From an uncultured Spirochaetales bacterium (GTDB lineage Bacteria > Spirochaetota > Spirochaetia > Sphaerochaetales > Sphaerochaetaceae): a DNA stretch of 13,113 bases. Below, one piece after another: positions 6,408 through 12,003 of this stretch. A model generated the notes under the pieces. That model saw only the letters and a program-made list of their open reading frames with translations. It was not told the DNA's origin and did not search any database. The first letter of the stretch is position 1, and the number at the start of each line of letters is the position of its first letter. The stretch is taken from the NCBI GenBank assembly GCA_937902565.1, contig CALFMX010000119.1, positions 1 through 13,113 on the forward strand. Reading direction: 5' to 3'. A program made the translations under genes and the position numbers.

Positions 6408-6418
6408 CGAGAGGTTTT

Positions 6419-6793
6419 TCAAAGGGTCTGGACGCTGCGCTCCACAGTTATCACCAACGCGGCCCGTGCCCAGCTGAAGTGCTGGTGGATTTTCTCGAAG
6501 GCAGGGCCGTCCTCTTCGATGCGGGCCGTACCGTAGAGGGTCATGCCTGCGCCCTTGTAGCGAAGGCCCATGACATCGCGGTTGGCCACCGAGAGGGAGA
6601 CGGTATTGTCCCGCTTGAGATTCTCCTCGGTGTGTACCATCCCCCCCGCCGGGATGATCAGGTCGTTGCCATCGATGGTGACATAGCTGTTCCAGGTGTT
6701 GACCAGGTGCGGCCCGGCAGGGCCGTTGGTGACGACGGTCAGCGCCGCATCCGAGCCGGTGGTGAGGATCTCTATGAGCTTTGGATCGAGCAT
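6419..6793 (-). CDS. Pyridoxamine 5'-phosphate oxidase-like FMN-binding split-barrel protein
   Basis: The 124-residue protein matches the small split-beta-barrel flavoprotein family related to PNPOx. It has a start like TGSDAALTVVTNGPAGPHLVN at about 12-32, a TWNSYVTIDGNDLIIPAGG strand pair at 33-51, then ENLKRDNTVSLSVAN at 57-71 and YKGAGMTLYGTARI at 79-92. Members bind FMN, F420 or haem as dimers and many have no known substrate. It is much shorter than true PdxH (about 210 residues) and lacks its C-terminal region, so a B6 biosynthetic role should not be assumed. AGGAGG sits about 5 bases before the ATG. The LacI-family gene lies 123 bp downstream but has its own promoter; no terminator is visible between them. 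Confidence 0.8.
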   Translation of the reverse strand: MLDPKLIEILTTGSDAALTVVTNGPAGPHLVNTWNSYVTIDGNDLIIPAGGMVHTEENLKRDNTVSLSVANRDVMGLRYKGAGMTLYGTARIEEDGPAFEKIHQHFSWARAALVITVERSVQTL

Positions 6794-6808
6794 GGCCTCC
6801 TCCTGCCT

Positions 6809-6820
6809 ATAATAGTACCA
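6809..6820 (-). promoter_or_regulatory. Possible extended -10 promoter of the split-barrel gene
   Basis: On the minus strand TGG followed by TACTAT (6817-6812) forms an extended -10, and an overlapping TATTAT (6814-6809) is an alternative. No good -35 is seen. The same bases read TATAAT on the plus strand (6808-6813), so the box could also fire rightward into the inverted-repeat region. Confidence 0.4.
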
Positions 6821-6832
6821 TACGATGGGCTT

Positions 6833-6926
6833 CAGTCCACTGCCCGAGTCCCCCGTGGCAGCCGAAAGGGGCAGGGGACTGCCATACGCCTGCCTCTTTC
6901 GTATTCGGCTCCGCTCTGTGCAGAGC
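6833..6926. repeat. Cluster of nested inverted repeats, possibly a structured RNA
   Basis: Arms CAGTCCACTGCCC (6833-6845) and GGGCAGGGGACTG (6869-6881) pair at 12 of 13 positions. Competing pairings exist inside: AGTCCCC/GGGGACT (6847-6853 with 6874-6880) and TGGCAG/CTGCCA (6856-6861 with 6879-6884). AGCCGAA (6860-6866) also complements TTCGGCT (6904-6910). Further right are ATACG/CGTAT (6884-6888 with 6900-6904) and GCTCT/AGAGC (6913-6917 with 6922-6926), the last followed by a pyrimidine-rich stretch. I recognise no known RNA family. The 6794-6984 region has no credible ORF of its own. Confidence 0.5.
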
Positions 6927-6945
6927 TTTCTCTGTTTGGGAGGCG

Positions 6946-6975
6946 TTGACAGGCTAAGTTTCTTTGTGGTAGGTT
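6946..6975 (+). promoter_or_regulatory. Promoter of tRNA-Val
   Basis: A perfect TTGACA (6946-6951), 18-base spacer, then TAGGTT (6970-6975). The start would be near 6982, three bases before the mature tRNA 5' end. Confidence 0.6.
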
Positions 6976-6984
6976 TGCCACGTC

Positions 6985-7056
6985 GGCCGGATAGCTCAGC
7001 GGGAGAGCGATTGCCTTACACGCAATTGGTCGGGGGTTCAAATCCCTCTCCGGTCA
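6985..7056 (+). tRNA. tRNA-Val (anticodon TAC)
   Basis: A complete 72-base cloverleaf. The acceptor stem is GGCCGGA with TCCGGTC (one G-U pair), the D arm GCTC/GAGC, and the anticodon stem ATTGC/GCAAT around loop CTTACAC, with TAC at 7017-7019. The T arm is GGGGG/CCCTC around TTCAAAT, and the discriminator is A7056. CCA is not encoded, so it must be added by nucleotidyltransferase. The anticodon reads valine GUA codons and, if modified, others of the box. Confidence 0.96.
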
Positions 7057-7090
7057 AAGGATGTGTCTCTGTGGCATATCCTTTTTTTTT
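7056..7090 (+). terminator. Intrinsic terminator of tRNA-Val
   Basis: AAAGGATGTG (7056-7065) pairs with CATATCCTTT (7075-7084), 10 bp with one G-U, around a 9-base loop. It runs straight into an uninterrupted T-tract to about 7090. The first stem base is the tRNA discriminator A. It is the only convincing rho-independent terminator in the window. Confidence 0.93.
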
Positions 7091-7127
7091 CTGCTACTTT
7101 TGATTATAGTTTGCAGAGAGGTGCAGC

Positions 7128-7901
7128 ATGTATATCGATCGACTCATCTGGTACTTTCTCATCTATGCCATGATCGGCTACCTGGTGGAGGTGGCCTACT
7201 GCTCCATCGGGGAACGAAAGTTGGTCAATCGTGGATTCCTCCACGGCCCCTGGCTGCCGATCTACGGCATCGGCGCCCTCCTGATCATCATCTCCACCAT
7301 CTCCTTCACGGCACATGCCCCGCTGGTTTTCATTGTCACGGTTGTACTTACCAGCGCGGTCGAGTATATCGGCAGCTGGGCCCTTGAGCAGCTCTTCGGT
7401 GTCCAGCTCTGGGACTACTCGCGCTACCGATTCAATATCAAGGGGCGGGTGTGCCTGAAGAACTCGATCCTCTTCGGCATCCTCGGCCTCGCCCTCGTCT
7501 ACCTCATCCACCCCTTCGTGGGCGGTTTTGTCTCAACCCTGGGGGAACGGACCCTCAGCATGGGATCCCACGCCATTATCCTCGTCATCGCCATTGACAC
7601 CACCGCCTCGGTGATGGGCATGGTCTCCTTCACCCGCCTCCTCGAGCAGTACAACAAGCGCAAGGAGGAGATCGAGGAGCGGCTGGCAACCATGGTCGCC
7701 AACAGCAATACCCATCTGCTCATCGAGCGCCTCAAGGAGGAGCGGAACGAACAGCACGAGCGCCTCGTCAGCCGTTCACGCTCCATCATGACACGCTTCC
7801 CGTCCGCTACATCCCACAATGAGCGGCGCAAAGGCCACCTGGCAAGCTTGCGCCTGCGCCTTGATGAGGCGCTGAAGGAGCGAACGCGTGACAAGAAGTG
7901 A
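7128..7901 (+). CDS. Membrane protein of the ABC_trans_CmpB / DUF1113 family
   Basis: The 257-residue protein has about five membrane helices in residues 5-168 and a charged, probably helical cytoplasmic tail at 170-257 rich in E, R and K. Family marks are clear: GYLVEVAYCSI near 17-27, LVNRGFLHGPWLPIYGIGA at 32-50, a glutamate in VEYIGSWALE at 78-87, then LWDYSRYRFNIKGRVCLKNS at 94-113. The family is annotated as a putative ABC-transporter permease type, but no ATPase or binding protein is beside it and the true function is unknown. AGAGAGG precedes the ATG by 6 bases. A TATAGT at 7105-7110 may be the -10, without a convincing -35. It begins a tight operon; its end overlaps yggS by 14 bp. 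Confidence 0.85.
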   Translation: MYIDRLIWYFLIYAMIGYLVEVAYCSIGERKLVNRGFLHGPWLPIYGIGALLIIISTISFTAHAPLVFIVTVVLTSAVEYIGSWALEQLFGVQLWDYSRYRFNIKGRVCLKNSILFGILGLALVYLIHPFVGGFVSTLGERTLSMGSHAIILVIAIDTTASVMGMVSFTRLLEQYNKRKEEIEERLATMVANSNTHLLIERLKEERNEQHERLVSRSRSIMTRFPSATSHNERRKGHLASLRLRLDEALKERTRDKK

Positions 7902-8583
7902 GGAGCTTGCGCACAATCTGGCGCAGATCAAGGAGAGTATAGCAGCGGCAGCCTCCTCTGCCGGGCGCAGTGGGGACTCTGTGCGCCTCATGGCGGTGAG
8001 CAAGACCCACCCCTGGGAGGAGATCCTCGCCCTCAGCGGGGCAGGGCAGCTGCTCTTCGGGGAGAATCGGGTCCAGGAGGGGGAGGCCAAGCTTGCCCCG
8101 AAGGGACAGCGACCCATGCGCGTCAACCTCATCGGCCACCTGCAATCCAACAAGGTGGGCAAGGCCCTCTCGCTCTTTGACCGCATCGACAGCGTCGATT
8201 CGCTGCGCCTTGCCACGCGGATCGATCGCCTCTCTGCTGAGCGCTATCCCATCCTCCTCGAGCTGAACACCAGCGGGGAGGCGGCCAAGCACGGTTTTGA
8301 GAGCGAGGATGAGCTCTTCTCTGCCCTCGAACAAATCGTCCTCCTCCCCAATATCAGGGTGGAGGGGCTCATGACCCTCGGCCCCCTCGGTGGCAGTGAA
8401 GGGGCGATCCGCTCAAGCTTTGGGCACCTGCGTTGTGTCTTTGAGCGGGCACAGGAGCGCTTTGACCTTCCCGCCTTCACTGAGCTCTCCATGGGGATGA
8501 GCGGAGACTTCCCGCTCGCCATAGCCGAGGGCTCGACGTGTGTGCGCATCGGCACCGCCCTCTTCGGGAAGCGGGGGCAGTAA
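7888..8583 (+). CDS. yggS: YggS/PLPBP-family pyridoxal 5'-phosphate homeostasis protein
   Basis: The 231-residue protein is the single-domain TIM-barrel PLP carrier that buffers free PLP in the cytosol. LMAVSKTHP at 34-42 contains the PLP-binding lysine K39; FGENRVQEG at 57-65, LIGHLQSNKV at 81-90 and VEGLMTLGP at 158-166 follow in family order. The C-terminal ELSMGMSGDF...VRIGTALFG (199-227) forms the phosphate-binding region. The start is GTG at 7888, supported by AAGGAG 7 bases upstream. It lies inside the end of the preceding gene (14-bp overlap), implying translational coupling. The stop TAA shares its last A with the next ATG. Confidence 0.96.
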   Translation: MTRSEELAHNLAQIKESIAAAASSAGRSGDSVRLMAVSKTHPWEEILALSGAGQLLFGENRVQEGEAKLAPKGQRPMRVNLIGHLQSNKVGKALSLFDRIDSVDSLRLATRIDRLSAERYPILLELNTSGEAAKHGFESEDELFSALEQIVLLPNIRVEGLMTLGPLGGSEGAIRSSFGHLRCVFERAQERFDLPAFTELSMGMSGDFPLAIAEGSTCVRIGTALFGKRGQ

Positions 8584-8915
8584 TGAGGCGCGTATTGGTG
8601 GTGCTGTTGATCATCCTCATCCTCGCCCCCTCTGTTGTCATTGCCGATGCCCTGCCGGAGTATGTGCCCTACCAGGCGGATGAGTTTCCCCTCTGGACGT
8701 ACAAGATCCGGCGTGCCGAGCAGATCTTCTTCGGTTCGATGATGCTCACCGTCCCCATCACAGCCCTTGTCTACTCCCTGCTGGTCAACAACAACGTCGT
8801 CCAGTCCCCTGAGAGCGAGGCACAGGCGTACCTCATCCAGGGTGCCATCGCCGCCGGCCTTTCGCTCTCCATCAGCATCACCGATTTCATCATCGGTGAG
8901 GTGAAGAACCCCTGA
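8583..8915 (+). CDS. Small membrane protein of unknown function
   Basis: I do not recognise this 110-residue protein. It has an N-terminal hydrophobic segment at 4-21 ending in VIADA, which looks like a cleavable signal peptide, and two further hydrophobic helices at about 49-68 and 83-105. Between the first and second is an acidic, aromatic stretch with YVPYQADEFPLW. The ATG at 8583 overlaps the yggS stop by one base and the TGA overlaps the rluD ATG by one base, so it is firmly embedded in the operon. A G-rich ribosome site lies just upstream in the yggS end. The reading frame extends 15 codons further upstream, but that has no signal-peptide logic. Confidence 0.75.
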   Translation: MRRVLVVLLIILILAPSVVIADALPEYVPYQADEFPLWTYKIRRAEQIFFGSMMLTVPITALVYSLLVNNNVVQSPESEAQAYLIQGAIAAGLSLSISITDFIIGEVKNP

Positions 8916-9829
8916 TGGCCATCCGCACCTCTTCACTCACCCTCACCGTGGGCCCCCTCCCTGAGCCGATGCGCCTCGATCTCTATGTGGTCACTGCCAA
9001 CCCGACGCTCTCACGCACGATCTTCTCCCGCCCTGATACCGCCCTTCTCGTCAATGGGAAGGCGGTGAAGAAGAGCCGGTTGGTCAGAGAGGGGGATACC
9101 ATCGCCGTCACCTATACCGAGGAGTTCTTCGAGGGCCTCGTTGCCCAACCCATGGAGCTGGACATCCTCTATGAGGACCGGGAGCTCCTGGTCATCAACA
9201 AGGCGCAGGGGGTGGTGGTCCACCCCGGCTCCGGCAACTGGGACCATACGCTCGCCCACGGCCTGCTCGCCCGCTATGGCGAGGAGTTCTCCACCATCGG
9301 TGATGAGTCCCGGCCGGGGATCGTGCACCGCCTCGACAAGGATACCAGCGGGGTCATGGTCATCGCCCGTACCCCGCAGAGCCACCGCTCCCTCGCCCTC
9401 CAGTTCAAGGAGCGGGAGGTGGAGAAGATCTATGTGGCGGTGGTTCGGGGACGCATCGAGGCCTCCTCCGGCTCGATTACGGCCAATATCAAGCGTGATG
9501 AGCACCGGCGCAAGGAGTTTGTCACCTGCTCGGGTGATGAGGGCAGGAGCGCCCGCACCGACTACCGGGTCATCAGACGGGGGGCAGGGTGGACGGCCCT
9601 GCGCGTCACGCTCTTCACCGGGCGCACCCACCAGATCAGGGTCCACCTCAAGTCCATCGGCCATCCGATCATCGGAGACCCGATCTATGGTGATGGCAGG
9701 GGTGCCACCCTCATGCTCCACGCCCTCATCCTCGGTTTCGACCACCCGGTTTCCGGGATGCGCATGCGCGCTATCGCCCCCCTGCCAGAGCGGATCAGGG
9801 CACTGCTCGCCGGCTCACCCGTGTCCTGA
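8915..9829 (+). CDS. RluD-family 23S rRNA pseudouridine synthase
   Basis: The enzyme isomerises uridines in large-subunit rRNA. The 304-residue protein has an N-terminal S4-like RNA-binding region (about 18-68, with LLVNGKAVKKSRLVREGD) and a catalytic domain. The signature HRLDKDTSG at 138-146 supplies the nucleophilic aspartate D141, with VVHPG at 101-105 and GRTHQIRVHL at 236-245. This layout is RluC/RluD type; the exact target uridines cannot be read from sequence. The start overlaps the previous stop (TGATG), with a GAGG rather far upstream, so initiation may rely on coupling. Its 3' end overlaps the convergent MBL-fold gene by 35 bp. Confidence 0.94.
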   Translation: MAIRTSSLTLTVGPLPEPMRLDLYVVTANPTLSRTIFSRPDTALLVNGKAVKKSRLVREGDTIAVTYTEEFFEGLVAQPMELDILYEDRELLVINKAQGVVVHPGSGNWDHTLAHGLLARYGEEFSTIGDESRPGIVHRLDKDTSGVMVIARTPQSHRSLALQFKEREVEKIYVAVVRGRIEASSGSITANIKRDEHRRKEFVTCSGDEGRSARTDYRVIRRGAGWTALRVTLFTGRTHQIRVHLKSIGHPIIGDPIYGDGRGATLMLHALILGFDHPVSGMRMRAIAPLPERIRALLAGSPVS

Positions 9830-10382
9830 GCGCGAGGTTGAAGAGGGTCTCGATCCTGAGCTTGCTCGGTGAGCCGTGGCCGGGGAAGAGGAGCGTGTTC
9901 TCATCGAGGGTGAAGAGCCGCTCTTCAATGAGCTGGAGTAGCAGGGCCTGTTCGCGGTAGCCCCCGCTCCGTCCTATCCACCCGCTGTGGAGGACATCAC
10001 CGGTAAAGAGCGCCCCCCCGATCTTCCAGACGACCGAGTCGAGGCTGTGGCCCGGGACGTGGATCGCCTCGATCTCCATGTTGCAGAGGTGCAGTACGTC
10101 ATGCTCCCCCACCGCATTGAAGGGGAAGGGGACGCGGCTGTACTCGCTGGCCCAGACGGAGACGTCATAGATCTTCTCCAGGGTGCCGAGCCCCTCGCGG
10201 TGGGCGAGGTGGCCATGGGTGAGGAGGACGGTGGTCAATTCGAGCCCGTTGGCCTCGATGAGATTGATCAGATCCAATTCAACTGAGCCCGGATCGATGA
10301 GCAGGGCCTCTCCGGTAGCCTTGCTGGCCACCAGATAGGTGTTGCAGAGCGCTGAGACGGAGAAGTGCTGATGGATGATCAT
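9795..10382 (-). CDS. Metallo-beta-lactamase-fold hydrolase with altered metal motif
   Basis: The 195-residue protein resembles short glyoxalase-II-like MBL hydrolases. Expected motifs are TYLVAS and LLIDPGS (15-33), LLTHGHLAH (53-61), HVPGHSLDS (108-116), LFTGDVLHSGWIGR (125-138) and LFPGHGSP (165-172). The metal ligands H56, H58, H61, H112, D129 and H169 are present. However, the usual HxHxDH reads HGHLAH, with alanine at position 60 in place of the site-2 aspartate (codon GCC instead of GAC). This could alter or abolish binding of the second metal. I chose ATG at 10382, with AGGAGG 7 bases upstream; the open frame extends 28 codons further with no family match. It overlaps the pentapeptide gene by 4 bp (ATGA). 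Confidence 0.88.
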   Translation of the reverse strand: MIIHQHFSVSALCNTYLVASKATGEALLIDPGSVELDLINLIEANGLELTTVLLTHGHLAHREGLGTLEKIYDVSVWASEYSRVPFPFNAVGEHDVLHLCNMEIEAIHVPGHSLDSVVWKIGGALFTGDVLHSGWIGRSGGYREQALLLQLIEERLFTLDENTLLFPGHGSPSKLRIETLFNLALRTRVSRRAVP

Positions 10383-10957
10383 CGGTGGGCCTCCTGCCAG
10401 TTGGAGTACCGAAACGAGACACCCCGCCGCTCGGTATTGCGCAGGTCGGTCTTCTTCAGGTTGCAATCCTCAAAGCTGGAGTCGATGAGGGTTGCGGTGA
10501 TGAAGGTGGAGTAGTAGAAGTCACAGGATGAAAAATTGGTCCGATGGGCGGTGATGCCGCTGAAGTTGGAGTGGATGTAGCGTGAGTCTGAGAGGTCGCA
10601 GTCGCAAAAACGGCTGCCGGCGAAGACCGAGTAGCGCACATCGACCCCGTTGAAGCGGCAGCGCTCGAAGAGGCAGAAGTCAAAGAAGCAATTCGTCATC
10701 ACCGAGGAGCTGAAGTCAACATCGGTGAAGGTGCACCACGCCAGGTTGCTACCCGTTATCCTCGTGGCGGGGAGGGTGAGGCCGGACAGGTGCGCCTCGC
10801 TGATCGAAAGGTCATTGATCGTCTCCTCCGCGATGAGCAGCTGCCTCACTTCGCCCAGGATCCGCTCTTTGTCAACAGCGTGGTAGTAGCAGTGGGGGCT
10901 ATTGGTGTAGGCGTAGTGGTGGCAGCCATCCGTACTGCATTGTTGGAGGGAAAACAT
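10379..10957 (-). CDS. Pentapeptide-repeat protein with N-terminal Cys/His knuckle
   Basis: The 192-residue protein has two parts. Residues 7-26 hold C7, C12, H13, H14, C23 and H26, in a C-x4-C-(x10)-C-x2-H arrangement that could bind zinc. A short helix (about 28-48) follows, and then from about 50 to 175 a right-handed quadrilateral beta-helix of pentapeptide repeats, with recurring [A/S/N]-[F/L]-x-x-[C/S/D] units such as CFFDFCLFERCRF and SNFSGITAHRTNFSS. Cysteines are common in the repeats. Function is unknown; such proteins usually bind other molecules rather than catalyse. The start ATG at 10957 has no ribosome site, and the promoter places transcription start at this codon. The stop overlaps the MBL-fold gene, so the two are probably one operon. 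Confidence 0.85.
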   Translation of the reverse strand: MFSLQQCSTDGCHHYAYTNSPHCYYHAVDKERILGEVRQLLIAEETINDLSISEAHLSGLTLPATRITGSNLAWCTFTDVDFSSSVMTNCFFDFCLFERCRFNGVDVRYSVFAGSRFCDCDLSDSRYIHSNFSGITAHRTNFSSCDFYYSTFITATLIDSSFEDCNLKKTDLRNTERRGVSFRYSNWQEAHR

Positions 10958-10962
10958 ACCCA

Positions 10963-10990
10963 AGCGTAGCAGATGGACCTCAGTTGTCAA
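10963..10990 (-). promoter_or_regulatory. Promoter of the pentapeptide/MBL operon
   Basis: TTGACA (10990-10985), 16-base spacer, then TACGCT (10968-10963) preceded by TGC, an extended -10. The expected start is near 10956-10957, the ATG itself, so the transcript would be leaderless. Its -35 shares bases with the rsgA promoter on the other strand. Confidence 0.6.
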
Positions 10991-11012
10991 GAGCGGTCTT
11001 TCCCATTACAGT
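10984..11012 (+). promoter_or_regulatory. Promoter of rsgA-mutS2
   Basis: TTGTCA (10984-10989), 17-base spacer, TACAGT (11007-11012). Transcription would start near 11019, giving a leader of only about 10 bases that still contains GGAGG (11021-11025). Confidence 0.65.
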
Positions 11013-11028
11013 AGGTGGTTGGAGGCGT

Positions 11029-12003
11029 ATGAGCGAGTTAACAGGACAGGTGAGCCGGGGGATCAACAATATCTTCACCGTGCTCAGTGGGGGTGAGAGT
11101 TATCAGTGCCGGATCTGGGGCAAGCAGCTCAAGGAGATCACCGGGGAGTACAACCCGCTGGCAGTGGGCGACTACGTGCGCTTCTCGCCAACCGGCGCGA
11201 GGGAGGGGATGATCAGCGAGCGGCTCGAGCGGCACAGCTCCTTCACCCGATGGAACGCCAAGGGGGGTGTCAACCAGACGGTGGTGGCCAACATGGATCT
11301 GGTGGTCTGCATCACCAGCTGTGACAATCCCCCCTTCCGCCCGCGCTTTGTCGACCGGGTCATCGCCTGCTGTGACAACGTCCCCGTGATGATCGTCCTC
11401 AACAAGAGTGATATAGGCATCTCATCCTTCGAGCGCAAGCGCTTCAAGCTCTACAAGGAGCTCGGCTACCAGATCCTCGAGGTCAGTGGGGTTACCGGCA
11501 AGAACCTCAAGCGCCTCGCCAAGGTGGCACAGGGCAAGACGGTCGCCTTCGTCGGCCAGAGCGGGGTGGGCAAGTCCACCCTGATCAACGAGCTTCTCGG
11601 CAGTGACCAGCGTACCGCCGATGTGTGCGAGAAGTACAACAGGGGGCGCCATACCACCAACCACGCCCTCCTTCTGGAGGGGAGCGACTACCGTATTGTC
11701 GATACGCCGGGGGTCCGCGAGATCATGGTCCCCCACACCGACAAGCGGGACCTCTTCAAGGCGTTCCCCGAGTTTGCCGCCTACAGCGGCATGTGCGCCT
11801 TCGACCCGTGCTTCCACGATGAGGAGCCCGACTGCATGGTCAAGCTCGCCGTGGAGGCGGAGAAGATTGACAGCGATCGTTATGAGAGCTACCTCAGGAT
11901 GGTCTACTCCCTCTCAGAGAAGGATCCAGAGTGGATGGGCAAGGGCGAGAGCTCTGCGCGCTGGCGCAGACGAGGCGATAGTGATGAAAGAGAAGAGTAT
12001 TGA
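11029..12003 (+). CDS. rsgA: Ribosome small-subunit-dependent GTPase RsgA
   Basis: RsgA is a circularly permuted GTPase that checks late maturation of the 30S ribosomal subunit. The 324-residue protein has an N-terminal OB-fold (about 1-65). The permuted G-domain motifs come in the expected order: NKSD at 125-128 (G4), a G5-like EVSGVTG at 151-157, the P-loop GQSGVGKST at 176-184 (G1), GRHTT at 206-210 (G2) and DTPGVRE at 225-231 (G3). The C-terminal zinc-binding set is complete: C256, C261, H263, C269. I chose ATG at 11029 with GGAGG just 3 bases upstream; the 15 codons before it overlap the promoter. The 3' end overlaps mutS2 by 20 bp, indicating co-transcription. Confidence 0.96.
   Translation: MSELTGQVSRGINNIFTVLSGGESYQCRIWGKQLKEITGEYNPLAVGDYVRFSPTGAREGMISERLERHSSFTRWNAKGGVNQTVVANMDLVVCITSCDNPPFRPRFVDRVIACCDNVPVMIVLNKSDIGISSFERKRFKLYKELGYQILEVSGVTGKNLKRLAKVAQGKTVAFVGQSGVGKSTLINELLGSDQRTADVCEKYNRGRHTTNHALLLEGSDYRIVDTPGVREIMVPHTDKRDLFKAFPEFAAYSGMCAFDPCFHDEEPDCMVKLAVEAEKIDSDRYESYLRMVYSLSEKDPEWMGKGESSARWRRRGDSDEREEY

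Noticed and set aside
6854..6883. Resemblance to a glycine riboswitch core (GCCGAAAGGGGCA)
   Set aside because: An extra A interrupts the core, the essential CTCTCAGG partner is missing, and no glycine gene follows.
6833..6926. Signal recognition particle RNA or RNase P RNA in the hairpin region
   Set aside because: The SRP apical GGAAGG..AGCA motif and the conserved RNase P core are absent on both strands.
6985..7090. tRNA gene as an integration (att) site
   Set aside because: No integrase, no repeat of the tRNA 3' end and no foreign-looking genes are present; the tRNA is followed directly by its terminator.
10383..10466. 28-codon N-terminal extension of the MBL-fold protein
   Set aside because: It overlaps the end of the pentapeptide gene out of frame and shows no family similarity; AGGAGG supports ATG at 10382.
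10958..10990. TTG start for the pentapeptide protein at 10990
   Set aside because: That TTG is part of the -35 TTGACA of the gene's own promoter; the added residues precede the Cys/His knuckle without similarity.
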